A stretch of 64,000 bases of DNA from Nissolia schottii (GCA_003254905.1 QANU01016478.1:245935-309934), one strand, 5' to 3'; shown: positions 13,780-26,144, numbered from the stretch's first letter. Notes: generated by a model not told the origin, from the letters alone. A program made the numbers and translations.

Positions 13780-14700
13780 ATTTTTAATTTTTTTTTGTTT
13801 TTACTATTTTCTTCACAAAATCTTAAAAATAAAAAATTCTAAAAATGGAAACTGGAGAATGAAAACTAGTACCAATCGCACCTGAGTATTTCATTCGCCT
13901 GAAATGTTACATATGTTTTTGCTTAAATGAACTTTATCTAAGGAAAATTTGAGCAAGGATCCTATAAAATAAAATCTCTCATTTTAGACGATAAAATGAG
14001 ATATCTCACTATTAAATCTTTAAAGTTAAAAAATGAATTTCACTTTCACTTTATTCATTCCATGATAAAATCTCTCACTTTACTCCCAAAAGTGAGAGAT
14101 CTCACTTTAAAAAATTCAAATTTGAAAAAAATGAGCAGCTACTATTAAAAATAATTAAGCATTAGTTGAGTCGGAAATTCCAAACAAGTCCTGCCACTTG
14201 ATGGAAGTTATATGACATTTTTATCAACAATCTAGTGTTGAATTGCTTGTTTTTAAGGTTTCAATAACAGTAAATGCCACAACATGACTTTCTGCTGCAT
14301 ATACATGTAAAAGGTCTTTTTTTTTTACAAATTAAGGAAAAATGTATCTTAGAAAAAAAATTGAAGAGTTGTTCCTTTCAACTACATAGCAGAAGGCAAA
14401 ACTTTTTTTAAGAGCTAAATACTAGACCGGATATCCTCCCCCTACAATATTACAAGAACATGTGCAGCAAATAGCATTTGCATTTTAGTCTGTCTATAGA
14501 AATTAGCCACACTGGTGCAAGAACCTCAGCTTCTCAGCACTCGGCAGCATAAATTACAATAATGAAAGTTAAACATACTATTGGCATTCGAGATCCATGT
14601 TTACATCTAGAACTGATCCTGATTTTAATATAAAGTCATCTTTCCTTTTGAAGGCAATGATGAATGTCCAATGGCAATGACATCTATGCTACCGAAACTC
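13780..14700. other. Intergenic and 3' flank of the serine acetyltransferase gene
   Basis: AT-rich. The last few hundred bases (about 14450-14700) probably include the 3'UTR of the minus-strand gene that ends at 14701. Around 13960-14110 there are several copies of ATCTCTCACTTT / AAAGTGAGAGAT in both orientations, a minor inverted repeat. Confidence 0.5.
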
Positions 14701-17700
14701 TCAAGTGCTCCCATCATTTGATTCATTTCCATCTGGATTCTGAGCTCCTGAAACATTTTAACACATTTTAAAAGCTTTGAAAGTTTTCAGTCCCAGTGAA
14801 AATTCTCCTCGAATTCAAACCAGGGGAGGAAAAAAACAGGAAGAAAGCTAACCATTGGACTTTCCGTCTCTAAAGTTAGCAGCTAAATGTGTGAAAAAAT
14901 CTTTTGTAGCATCTGCACAATCAAGAGAGCAAAAACTATGTGAAATATCACTAACACTTGTGCACTGCAATATATTGTCCAACAATTATGCTGTGTAAGT
15001 TACCTAGAGTACGAGGAGATTTAAAGGCACCAAAGGCAATCACCAGAGTAGGATATAGTACGTATGACAGACCAGAATTTCATATGATTCAGAGGTTTCT
15101 TTATTGATGGATTTTAAGACTTTGTCTTAAATGTATTTTTGTCTTAAATATATTTCCGCAAGTAACAGGTACAGAAATTAACTAACTACTCCAACGATAG
15201 GTTAAAGGGCATAAAGGAGCTACTAAGCTAAGATTAAAGCAGCCTGCCTGTATCAAACATAAATTTAATGATATATTCCATAATAATGACACTATAAGCA
15301 TAACTTCTGCCAACACGACTCAACAACTTTTGGCCAATTCATAATAATAGCAATCTGCCTAGAACACTGATCAAGTGAATCATCGCAGGACAAATGACAG
15401 CATAAAGAAATTCTCAACGATAAGTCATGCTCCAAGGATCGCTTACCATGCTTCATGGTTAAAGATGGGTCATGCTCATGTAGACCTCCAATAACATTCG
15501 CTGGTATTCCTGCCACAATGCTTTAAAAACAAAGCAAAAAATAAATTAAGGAAGCATTACCTTTTATTACAAAACATATCAGGTAGAAGCTGCAAGTACT
15601 AAACAATGTTTAAAAGATATCAATTTATACCTGTGTGGAGGAACCTCTTTTAACACCAGGGACCCAGCAGCTATCATTGAACCTTCACCAATTCTTATAT
15701 TCCCAAGTATAGTTGCACTAGCTCCAATTAACACGCCTTCACCTACCTTGGGATGGCGATCACCTGTTTCCTTCCCTGTGCCTCCTAATGTTACACCCTG
15801 ACAAATCAAATATATAATGCATATATATCAAGTAAAAACCATTTTCCTCGTTAAAACAACATTTGTTAAAAGATAGTTTTGGTTCTAAATCCATTATAAG
15901 AAACATCGATGATAAAATAGGTATTTGATAAACCAGTAACTTAAATGATTATCTCTTAGATACAAAAGATAATAGAAGAGGTTAAAAGCAAAATTAGATC
16001 AGCTTTCAAAACTATAGGATAATTATAATTTATATCACTGGTAGCTTGTTCAGAGTAGACCAAAAATGCTGTTTGCTACTTGCTGTAAGTCTTTTGGATA
16101 GAATATATAAAGCTATTGAGAACAAATTTATTTCAAATAACTCATAAATCTTTTCTTCTTATGAAAAGGTCAACTTGTTAAAATTTACAAAATTGAGGAA
16201 ATTATAGAAGAGATAATTCACTTGAGAAAATTGAAGTTTGTAAAAGAACTAGCCACAAAAGATCATAACATAAACTAATAAAGAAACACACTCACATGCA
16301 TTAATGAAACTCTGTTTCCAATAATAGCAGTTTCACCAATAACCACGCCTGTCCCATGATCTAATAAAATTCCCTCCCCAATTCTTGCAGCTATATAAAA
16401 AAACAATAAAAACGTAAAGTTCAATAATAGTAATAACCAAAGAACTTTCAGTATCTTGAATAGAGAGGCAAACATCCATCAACACAAAACTCAAGTTACC
16501 AATTGTCTTGCTAAAAGCAGAGGTAAGGAGATTGTTTATTTACATGCTTCCAAGAATTAAAGAATGAACCCTCGAGAATACCTTCTGCTTCATCAAATTC
16601 TTTCTCCTTTATTCAGAAAAATAAATTGGCAGTCGCAACATGAAGCTATTCGCAACAATATATTGCTTCTTTTCTGATGGAAATGTACAACACTAAATCA
16701 ATTGCTTTCCTAAGATTCCCCAAAACGTACAGTTCTTCACATATAAATAATTTCAACTTGTTCTTAAGTTATTATATATTTGCAAGCAAAGATGAAAACT
16801 TACCGGGATGAATGTCAACTCCAAAAACCTGTTGTGGAAAAGATAACAGCATAAATTATCAGCAACAGAATTATGTAATTATGAAACTCCCTTATATATA
16901 TATATATATGGGATTTGTCAAATTTGACCAACTAGAAAACTACCTCACTAACTCGGCTTTGTAAAGCCAAGGCCAAGACTTTGCGCCCTTGACACCACAA
17001 TGCATGGGCTACTCGGTGCACTTGTAGAGCATGGTAACCCTGTTTACAGAGCACAGCATATTGGATGTCAAAAATGAGTCCTAATAATGATAGGGATACG
17101 CTAAGGCGGGAAGTAAAAATCTGGAGTCAAATGTTCTGAATGTTACCATGAAAACACCATGATATCAAAGCAAATAAACCGAATGGAATGCAAAACTAAG
17201 TACTGTCTAATGATACTGAAACAATAGCAAGCAGTTCACCCCAAACTTCCTTATAATAAACTTATGTATGGCTAATGAAACAAAGTTTGAGCATCATAAC
17301 AATGTTTTCATTCTCAATCTTTCTAGGAGATTGAGGAGACAATTAAATCACACTTCCGAGTTCTTTTGAAACCCAGTCACGCTTGGTAGAAATAGGCCCG
17401 TTTGGATTGGCTTTTAAGAAAAAAAGTTACTTATTTTACTTAAATTCTTATAGTATAGCTTTTCTTTTTAAGAGTTGTATTCTCATTTGTAAGGTACTTT
17501 TACTGCAAACCTTTCTTTTAGAAGTGGAGCGTTTCAAACTCTTTTTTTTTTAAAAAAAAAAAGTGGTACTATAGCTTGTTTTCTTTAAGTATTTTATTTT
17601 TTAAGTTGTATTTAAACAATTATTTTGTTTTTTAAAAAAAATATTTTTATTTTAAGTCAATCCAAACGGACCCCATAATGCATGAGAAACCAGTAAAAGT

Positions 17701-18863
17701 GATAGCATGACCAATGACCATATGATCTTTACGGATAAGTGCCTACTGCTGGAAACTTGATGAAAAACACACAAGATTTACCTTCATATACAAAATCGCT
17801 GAGCAATATGACAAACAAGCAGGGTCCCTATCCTTGAATGCCTGATCAGAATATACAGCACGCATAAGAATCAATTTAGATACAATACAAACATCAACCA
17901 GATACTTAGTGACACGAAGGGGGAGAAGAATTACCTGAACATCAAGGCGAATCGATCGCTGGATATTTTTGTCATGCATGATCACATTGCGGAATATATC
18001 CATCAGCTGAGTAGCCAAGAGATTAGGATTTTGGAGACGGTTGGCAACAACAAAAGCCAATGCTTGCTCCAAGCAATCATGCGATAGAACACTAGCATAC
18101 AAGAAGCTGCTCAAAATTGGCTCCTTTTCTGCCTGCAAAGTAAAAAGCCATCAGTCATCACCAACAATCACAACATATGCACTCATGTATGCACCAACAA
18201 AAAAAACAAAAACAAAATCCCACAGTATATCACATGATTAACTTATTCTAAATTCAAAACAGCTTATAATTAATAAATCAAAAGATTCATGGAAGAACTT
18301 AATTAAAAAAATATACAAATAATCGGTTACCAAACACCCCTACATCCAAAGTTCCAAACACACTCAGAGAAGAAAAAATGCAGTGACAAGACAATTCAAT
18401 TCATGAATTTGCACATAATTCAAATAAAAAAGAATCAATATCTGTATATATATACATATATACATATATAGGAAAATCATAGAAAAATAACTGAGCATTT
18501 TTTCTTATTTAATTAAGTTTCTAAATTCGTGATTAACGTAATTAATAGAGGATTGAGAATAGAGGCAAAACTTAGCGTTACCTCCAACTTAGCCTCTTGC
18601 CTTACAGCGTCCCAAATCGGGTCAGACCCGTCCAATACGGACCCGGAATCCGGGTCGGGCACGCACATGGCGTAAACGGGGAAGACCTTCTCCAAGCGAT
18701 ACGCGGAGGATGGGAGGGATGGGGAGCACTTGTGTCCATCGCCGCCGTCGCTGTCGTTGACGTCGCCGCCGTGGAGGCGGTGGTGGTGAGGCAAGCGTTC
18801 TCCGGAGAGCATGTCGTTTGGGAGAGGGGCCCAGCGGTGGCGATGATGGCTCAGACAAGCCAT
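14701..18863 (-). CDS. SERAT3: Serine O-acetyltransferase, group III (SERAT3 type), complete, 10 exons
   Basis: Makes O-acetylserine from serine and acetyl-CoA, the precursor step of cysteine synthesis; group III members are usually cytosolic and weakly active (family knowledge). Exons: 18863-18582, 18132-17935, 17841-17782, 17039-16944, 16828-16804, 16390-16296, 15797-15631, 15520-15447, 14912-14853, 14747-14701; phases agree throughout, giving 367 residues. The start MACLSHH matches the family's MAC start. Key stretches: [30 protein letters not shown], then the left-handed hexapeptide helix with [17 protein letters not shown] and [16 protein letters not shown], which carries the catalytic DH and acetyl-CoA loop. 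The N-terminal 60 residues are His/Arg-rich and differ from other SATs. The C-terminus ends NDGST, with no Ile terminus of the kind used to bind cysteine synthase. Exon 5 is only 25 bases. Confidence 0.94.
17395..17674. mobile_element. MITE with GGCCCGTTTGGATT-type ends in SERAT intron 3
   Basis: The left end GGCCCGTTTGGATTGGCTTT and the reverse complement of the right end, GGGGTCCGTTTGGATTGACT, form terminal inverted repeats around an A/T-rich core of about 280 bases. ATA occurs on both sides (17392-17394 and 17675-17677), a possible 3-bp target duplication. It lies inside the intron between SERAT exons 3 and 4. Confidence 0.7.
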
Positions 18864-20664
18864 GCGAGCCAAAACGCGCGTTAGGGGTTCAAATACGACA
18901 CAAAACAAAACGGCGTCGTTTGGATGGCGGTTGTGAGAATCAAATAGAATACTCAAGTATGGTCCTAAGTTATGATGCAGCCGTTACTACTCTGTTTTCT
19001 TTTGGTGCTACTCGAGAGAATGGAGAGGGTTGCATAAGTGAAGGAAGGATAATTATAGTAAGGGGAGAAATGCACCATTCTTGTGCACATGCAATAAAAA
19101 TCGGTCTCACTTAATAAAATCTACAATATGTGGTGAAACACACAATAAAAATAGTATAATTTATTTTTATTGTATGTAATTAAAAATGATAACTTAGACT
19201 TGTGTTTATCCAAAAAGAATTTCCATGATAAAAGTGTAATTGATATAGAGAAATTTGTGCATGGTCATAAAATACATGTTAGTCTTGATGTTCACATGTA
19301 GGTATTTCAACTTTAATACTTTGTTTGAGTGGGGTAAAAAATGAAGAGAAGTTATCATGAGATGTAGGACCGTATTTTACTTTATTTTTTAACTGTGTGA
19401 TGTGGATTTGACTATCATTTATGAAAATAAAAAATATTTCATGTTTAATAATTTATTACTTCGTGTGAGTTTAATTATTATAAGAAAAATTAATTATCAT
19501 TAGCAACAATAAATATCACAAATTCACACAAAAAAATAGAAGTTTTATTGGTTACGAGCCTCATCGTCCATGAAAACTTCTTCATGCTTTACTAATCTCC
19601 AACCACACATATTATAAGTTTTTTTTTCAATTGAAATGTCATTTTGTGTATGGTCTAAATATTTTAACATGATATTTCATGATCACATAATAATGTTTTA
19701 TTGACATGTACCGAATTTTATAATTTCATTTAAGAAAAAAAATTATATGTTCTTAGAGCAAAAGAATTTTATTACTCTTTTCTCCATTTATTACTTGTTA
19801 TATTAATGCATGTTTGTACTTTAAAAAATAAAGTTGATAATATATCAAGAAATAAATAAAAAAAGAAAAAAAATAATAATCTTACTACAAGAAATTTCTC
19901 TTCATTCAATCATGTGGTTGCAACTTGCAAATTAAGTACTTTTTGCCCAAATACATGATGTAGGGATGGGGGGATTGGAACTGAGTATGTGCATGACAAA
20001 AAACGTTACACCAACAAAAGTGGCAACGGCATTATGAATGGTTCAGGATGTGTGTCTTTGATGCATATGCGTGGACCCTTTTCCCAATTTCTATTCCATC
20101 CATCAATCTAAAGCTGAGGTAGGCCTACGCTAGCCTTTACTTTATATTGGTTTTTTCTCCTCTTCTTTTTGTCCCTTTTAGTAAGATAACGATACCAGAC
20201 TATTTTTATTTTTATAAATATATTAATTTTAATATATTATATTTATGTAAATTATTTTACACAGGCGGTATAAAGTAATTTCATGCTAATAATATATCAA
20301 AATTAAATTTTTCTATAAAAAGTTGCAATATTATTAGATAATTATTAGGTCCTATTATTATTTTTAATTGAATTTACATAAATTCACTTTTATATTTGTG
20401 AGAAGTTTATAAATTTCATATATCCATAATTATAAAGTATATTTTGTGTTTGTTTTTTTGTTTTGTCTTTAACCACTTATATTCAATGAACTCTAGTAAA
20501 AGAGTTAGGACTCTTTATCACTCCAACAACCATATATTGATAAATTATATAATGTCTAAATATATTGATCCTTTCTTTCTTATTTATTTTATTCGGCTCT
20601 TTAATAAAATTTATATAAATTAAGGTCTAATTATGCATTTTTTTTTTACTTATCACATTTTAAC
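18864..20664. other. SERAT upstream region and AT-rich intergenic DNA
   Basis: The first 100 bases or so probably hold the SERAT 5'UTR and promoter (minus strand). Beyond about 19100 the sequence is very AT-rich, with no gene recognised. Confidence 0.5.
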
Positions 20665-20678
20665 ATATAACTAAACTA

Positions 20679-20870
20679 ATTCACCGACAAAAGTGTAGAT
20701 CAATTGGTAAGAATTGTTCTAACTTAATCAGATGTCTTAAAGTTCGAGTTTCGAATATGTTGTTGTATTAAAACTCAAAAGGGAGAGTTTTGTCACTCAA
20801 AAGGTTAGACCCATCTCTTGTAAGATTGTCTCCTGCGAGAGAATATGTGTGGTTTAGGCAAAAGAAAAAA
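20679..20870 (+). mobile_element. SINE with 14-bp target-site duplication
   Basis: ATATAACTAAACTA occurs exactly at 20665-20678 and 20871-20884. Between them are 192 bases with an A-box-like GATCAATTGGTAAG near 20697, a B-box-like AGTTCGAGTTTCG near 20741 and an A-rich tail (AAAAGAAAAAA). This layout, tRNA-derived promoter boxes plus tail plus duplication, fits a Pol III SINE. It is apparently full length. Confidence 0.85.
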
Positions 20871-20921
20871 ATATAACTAAACTATTTCATCAATGTTAGA
20901 ATTCAAAAGTGTTTAAAATAT

Positions 20922-21917
20922 CAAAAATGCTTTGTGTACACCTAAATTGCATACACTCGTACATATACCCTTCATTTATACGTAATTGATGATCATTATA
21001 CGTATACTGTACAGTTTCCCAAATTATAAATAACGCGCTCAATCCCGAACTCGTTTCCGTCATCGTTTTCCATCGTCGTCATCATTCGTCATCCTCTCAT
21101 CCTTTCATCATTGTCATCCTCCTCGTCCTCATCCTCCTATCATGTGAAAATTGATTAAAATGAAATTAAGATAATAAAAGGTTGATTTTCTTTCAAAATG
21201 GATGAGGTCTACCTTTAACAATGGCGGTTTACTTGTTACAAATGCTTGAGTGGAGAATTACTTGTGAAATGTCATACTTGTGAACATAAGCGTGTAATGT
21301 TTGTGCATTCTACTACATAAAGTTTGTGCACAGATGCTTATAAAGTTTGTGCATCATAGGGTCTAATGAATTCTGAAATGTATGGTCCATGTAAAGATTT
21401 GCGAATATAAGCGAATAATGTTTGTGCATTCTACTACATAAAGCTTGTGTACAAATGCTTATAAAGTTTGTGCATCCAAGAGTCTAATGAATTATGGAAT
21501 ATATGATCCATGTAAAGGTTTGTGAACATAAGCTAGTAATATTTGTGTATTCTATTACATAAAGTTTGTGCACAAATGCTTAAAAAGTTTGTGCATCAAA
21601 GAGTCTAATGAATTATGGAATGTATGGTCCACGTAAAGGTTTGTGCGCATAAGAGAGTAATGTTTGTGCATTCGACTATATAATGTTTGTGTACATATGC
21701 TTATAAAGTTTGTGCATGCGAATGAAAACTGAATAACGCGAATCGTGTGTGAGTGGGTATTTAATATGCGAAGCCGGGATCCGTGTGTGAGTGGGTATTC
21801 GTAGTGGAGCCAAAAATATTTAATATGACGCTCGAGAGTTGTTTGTGTGGGCCCAACATGTATAAATACGGGGTGTGTGTATGATCTATGTTTTTTGGTG
21901 TACATGTAGCAGAACTG
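20922..21917. mobile_element. Non-autonomous Mutator-like element, 996 bp
   Basis: TTAAAATAT is present at both edges (20913-20921 and 21918-21926), the 9-bp target duplication typical of MULEs. The ends are imperfect inverted repeats of about 60 bases: both inward sequences begin CA, share TGCT, TGTACACC and CATA, and end near ATTTATAC. No transposase is encoded. The interior holds a 121-bp tandem array (separate entry). The open frame at 21555-21905 (minus) is only a reading of the array and right end. Confidence 0.75.
21301..21720. repeat. 121-bp tandem repeat, about 3.5 copies
   Basis: The unit starts TTGTGCATTCTACTACATAA and recurs at 21301, 21422, 21543 and 21664, exactly 121 bases apart. 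Each unit contains a second TTTGTGCAT and the block GGTCCATGTAAAG. Copies differ by several substitutions, so the array is not brand new. Confidence 0.9.
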
Positions 21918-22034
21918 TTAAAATATTGTGTGAAAGACTAAATTGAAAATTTAACTGTAAATTCTTTATATATTAATAAGATTAATTTCTGTGCATTGAT
22001 AATGTACAAAAACTTTGTTTTCTATATCACCAAG

Positions 22035-23715
22035 TGTAACAACCCAAAAATCGTTATTGGCACGAATAGATTAGTTCCAAAGCTTCTTAGAACACTTAAA
22101 AAAAAATATGAACTTTAACTTTAATTAAAAACAAATAAAATTTTTCTTTCTGAATAAACATAAACTCTTTTATGATGAACATAAATATACAAGATAAAAT
22201 ACGGACTGGTCCGAATATCCTATCTGTATACAATTTGAGCACTCTAGACATGACTCAATTACAAAATAAAATAAGACTAACATGTCCTATAGGTAACTTC
22301 ACCTCAAGGTGAACTACTGACTATTTAATTCTGATATTGTTGCACTAACCATAAACTCAATGCACTGCTACTCCACTTCGTAACCTATAATTGGAGGGGG
22401 AGCTTAAGGGGTGAAAACTCTGGGAATAGTCTTAGGGAAAGGTTGTCCGCACGACAACATGAAACACTTTGAAAATATGACATGCAGAAGCAATGCATAA
22501 TATAATAGTGATAATTTACAATAAAGACATAATCTTTATTCGAAACATAATCATTAAATAAGAAGAACATCTAGATAGACGGTTCCCAAGCATCACGGTT
22601 TTGCTTATGACGCACTGCCCAAGTATCTAGGCCACGAGCCAAGCCCATAAATTCTTGATAGTTAGTCTTAACGCTCTGCTCAAACACCTAGGCCACGATA
22701 ATTGAGGAAACACTACCTGAGTCTATAGATACCTAATAGTTAGTCTTGATTCTTACTACAATGGTACCCAAGGGTTAATGTAGGTTGTCACTGACTTACA
22801 ATTCTATCCTATATATAGCTTCCATGAAAAACAGTTTAAAGACATGACATAACATGATTATAATAACATAGTCATTTAACTGATACTGATAGCATAACAT
22901 GACTTAATTTCATAAATAATTATACACACACAACATGACATATTTGATGCAATAAAACATGTGATCCCCGTGTAGTTCTAAAATGGTTTCATGACTTTGT
23001 AAAAATAGTTTCATAAATATTTTCATAACTATCTACTTCATAAATAAGGCGTTTATATATAAATAATTATAAAAAAATAACTAACTTCGTAATTAAAGAC
23101 ATTTCTAAATAAATCACTATTTCATAAATAAAGAAATAGCTAATTAAATAAATATCTAATTATTTTCATAAATAAATAAATACTAATTAAGAACTTAATT
23201 AATAACTAATTTCATAAAAAGAATTCCTAATAATAACTAACTTCATAAATATACAAAATAAAATACTATGTTCCACCTCCTAAGATTTCATAAAACATAC
23301 ATAAATAAAATAATTCTAAAAATAAATAAATAACTTTTAAAATAAATACATGATCTAAAATAGACTGTGAAGAAAAGTCACTTGTCTAAAAATGACTGAC
23401 CACTAAGGAGCACTAAGCTAGGAGCTCTTGACACCCTATATAGAGGCATTGCTTCCCCACAAACAAAAAATGAGAGGGAGAAAAGAAAAAAAAAACTGAA
23501 GCAAAAGTCTCACAAAAGTGGAACCTTTTAAGCTCTTAAGTGAATTATCAAGTTTAAATACCCGGAAAAACTTTTGTATATAGGATGAGGAGGAGACCCC
23601 TTCTAATAATGCATCCAATGTGGGACTTGACTCCCGCACCGTAGCGCGCTCAACATGTCGCAAGCGCACCAACTTTTCCCTTTTTTTTAAAACTAAAATA
23701 TTATAGGTTATCATA
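22035..23715 (-). mobile_element. Solo LTR, Ty3/gypsy-like (fossil)
   Basis: A block of 1681 bases flanked by CCAAG on both sides (22030-22034 and 23716-23720), as expected for a 5-bp target duplication. On the minus strand it carries a CCTATATAC promoter-like box near 23582 and ends GGGTTGTTACA. It shares long segments (for example TCTAGGCCACGA and CACTAAGGAGCACTAA-like text) with the LTR at 30381. No internal region is attached. The right edge reads ATCATA rather than the usual CA, so that boundary is less certain. Confidence 0.65.
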
Positions 23716-23720
23716 CCAAG

Positions 23721-24492
23721 CCAAAAATAAGGAATGTTATATGGAAGAATTTTGAAGTAACGGAGTAAGAGTCGTAAGACTCAACTACTTATTTATTAGC
23801 GATTGAATAACAATATAAAACTTTTATACACAATCAATTTAATTAATCTATATATATATATATATAATTACAACAAATATTATGATGTTTTCTTTGGACT
23901 CAACTAGCTAATAAAATTGACGGAATGGAGTATAGATGTTACTATGTTAGGTTTCACATTTAAAAAAGTTAGATTTTTTTCTTAGAATAATAATGTCATA
24001 AGTCATGACTAACTAGCTTATTTATTAAGTAAGGGTGATGTAGTAATTATTTAAGTTTACATTCTGGATCATACTTTAAAAATAATTAAGTATCACTAAA
24101 AATACCAGGTCAAAGCAGGGGGATAAACTCTCCTACCGTTTAAGGAATTATTAATTTAATATTGGTTGCATCACATAACCTTTAACATAACCAAAAAAGG
24201 CATGTGATTTCATGTGACATCATTATACAATAAGATTTGATAATTTCTATGCTTATATTGAATATTTATGAGACGTTTATTTTAAGTTATATTTATTTAA
24301 TTTTTGAACTACTATTTGAAAATATTTTATTTTTTATTTCAATTTATATAAATTAATTATCGAGAACAAATCATTCTTTAAAATATTATATACTCAAATT
24401 TGAATGAAATTTTATTATCACCTAAAATTATAATAATACCAATAATATGATTAAACATGTTAAGTGAAATACATTATCAAGAATATATATAT
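23721..24492. other. AT-rich intergenic DNA
   Basis: No gene, RNA or clear repeat ends seen, apart from an (AT)n run near 23850. Confidence 0.6.
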
Positions 24493-24905
24493 NNNNNNNN
24501 NNNNNNNNNNNNNNNNNNNNNNNNNNNNNNNNNNNNNNNNNNNNNNNNNNNNNNNNNNNNNNNNNNNNNNNNNNNNNNNNNNNNNNNNNNNNNNNNNNNN
24601 NNNNNNNNNNNNNNNNNNNNNNNNNNNNNNNNNNNNNNNNNNNNNNNNNNNNNNNNNNNNNNNNNNNNNNNNNNNNNNNNNNNNNNNNNNNNNNNNNNNN
24701 NNNNNNNNNNNNNNNNNNNNNNNNNNNNNNNNNNNNNNNNNNNNNNNNNNNNNNNNNNNNNNNNNNNNNNNNNNNNNNNNNNNNNNNNNNNNNNNNNNNN
24801 NNNNNNNNNNNNNNNNNNNNNNNNNNNNNNNNNNNNNNNNNNNNNNNNNNNNNNNNNNNNNNNNNNNNNNNNNNNNNNNNNNNNNNNNNNNNNNNNNNNN
24901 NNNNN
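24493..24905. other. Assembly gap (413 Ns)
   Basis: Sequence not determined. The gap removes the left end of the adjacent Pack-MULE. Open frames reported through it are meaningless. Confidence 1.
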
Positions 24906-26144
24906 CCCATGACCCGACTCCCAAAAATGACCCGACCCGTTTTTAATTTAAAAAAAAAAACATGTTCCCATCCCCCCACAGCCCCGATTTATCCACCCCC
25001 ACTCTCTCCTAACCCTTGCCCCATCCACCCCACCCCTCTGCCGGCGCTGCCCCATCCCCCGCCGCTCCTCTCCGCAACCCCGCAAAGGTAGACAAACAGG
25101 GAACCATCCCCCGCCGCTCTTCTCTTCCTCTAGCCGTCCTGGAACCCCATCGACAAACGAGGTCTTCGTCGAGGCCGAGCCTGCAACCCCGGTCTTTCAG
25201 TGCCTCAAGAGCTTTTGCCGCACCAGTCATAACACTCAAAGCGCGCTTCCTCTTCCCCTTCTGCACCTCCACCCACTCTCTCGCCTCTGCCCCCGATACC
25301 CATTACCGGGACATCGCATACGACGTCGTTCAAGACAGCAGCAAGCCTTCCACAGCGTCCGATGAGTTTCTTGCTGCGGTTGTCGAACCCAAGTTGTTCA
25401 TTCGGGTCCTTAACTCCATTCGGGACCGACCCGTTGCCGCCCTAAGGCTCTATCGGTGGGTCGAGGGTCAACCCGGGTACAAGGGATCTGAGCTTGCGTT
25501 TGCTGTTATTCTCGAGATCCTCGCGCGGAACGGGTTTATGAGGTCTGCGTATTGGGTCATGGAGAAGATGATCGCGGCGGTGAAAATGGACAGCGTCATG
25601 GATGTTCTGGTTAGCGGGCGTGTTTCTCCCGAGGTGTCGGCCAAGCTTCTTGATTTGTTGCTTTGGATTTGCACCAAAAGGTCGATGCTTGAGAAGTGCT
25701 TGTTGGTTTTCTATAAGATGATTCATAATGGGTGGCTCAAGGAAGATAAGAGCGGCGGGGGATGGTTCCCTGTTTGTCGACCTTTGCGGGGCTGCGGAGA
25801 GGAGCGGCGGGGGATGGGGTAGCGCCGGCGGAGGGGTGGGGTGGATGGGGCAGCGCCAGCGGAGAGAGTGGAGGTGGGTAAATCGGGGCTGTGGGGGGGA
25901 TGGGAACAGGTTTTTTTTTTTAAATTAAAAACGGGTCGGGTCATTTTTGGGAGTCGGGTCATGGGTTGGGTGTTTGGGTTATGCCACATGGCATCCCACG
26001 TGGCGTGCCGCGTCAGCACAGTCAACCCTCACCCAACCCTAGGGACTAAAACCTAATTTTTCAATTTTGCAGGGACTAAAACTTTTACATAGGGACTAAA
26101 ACCAAACTTTCAAATTTTACAGGGACCAAAAACATAATTAACCC
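24906..26144. mobile_element. Pack-MULE carrying a PPR-gene fragment (left end in gap)
   Basis: A Mutator-like element with long terminal inverted repeats: 24906 to about 25120 (CCCATGACCCGACTCCCAAA ... CCCCGCCGCTC) is repeated in reverse at about 25747-25960. The right arm continues through a CACGTGG-rich stretch and AGGGACTAAAA repeats to the terminus AATTAACCC at 26144. The matching outer part of the left arm, about 185 bases, should lie in the gap. Termini and sub-termini match the elements at 36301 and 63260. The interior is GC-rich, unlike its surroundings, and derives from a host gene (next entry). Confidence 0.85.
25016..25822 (+). pseudogene. Captured pentatricopeptide-repeat (PPR) gene fragment in an open 268-codon frame
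   Basis: From about residue 90 the frame reads as the N-terminal part of a P-class PPR protein: HYRDIAYDVVQDSSKPSTAS, PKLFIRVLNSIRDRPVAALR, GSELAFAVILEILARNGFMR, VSPEVSAKLLDLLLWICTKR and CLLVFYKMIHNGWL. It resembles the At1g22960 type from memory. The stretch before it may include the donor gene's organelle-targeting region (SFSASRAFAAP). The frame starts inside the left inverted-repeat arm and stops inside the right arm, so the predicted protein is a host/transposon chimera lacking the PPR array that should follow. Listed as pseudogene because it is a truncated capture; whether it is expressed is unknown. GC content is far above the flanks. Confidence 0.75.

Noticed and set aside
19880-19900. 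TTACTACAAGAAATTTC resembling a CACTA terminus
   Set aside because: The first bases do not match CACTA and there are no sub-terminal repeats or partner end.
21555-21905. 116-codon minus-strand frame
   Set aside because: It reads the 121-bp tandem repeat and the right end of the MULE-like element; no homology.
24428-24979. Four long open frames across 24428-24979
   Set aside because: They run through the run of Ns and contain almost no real sequence.
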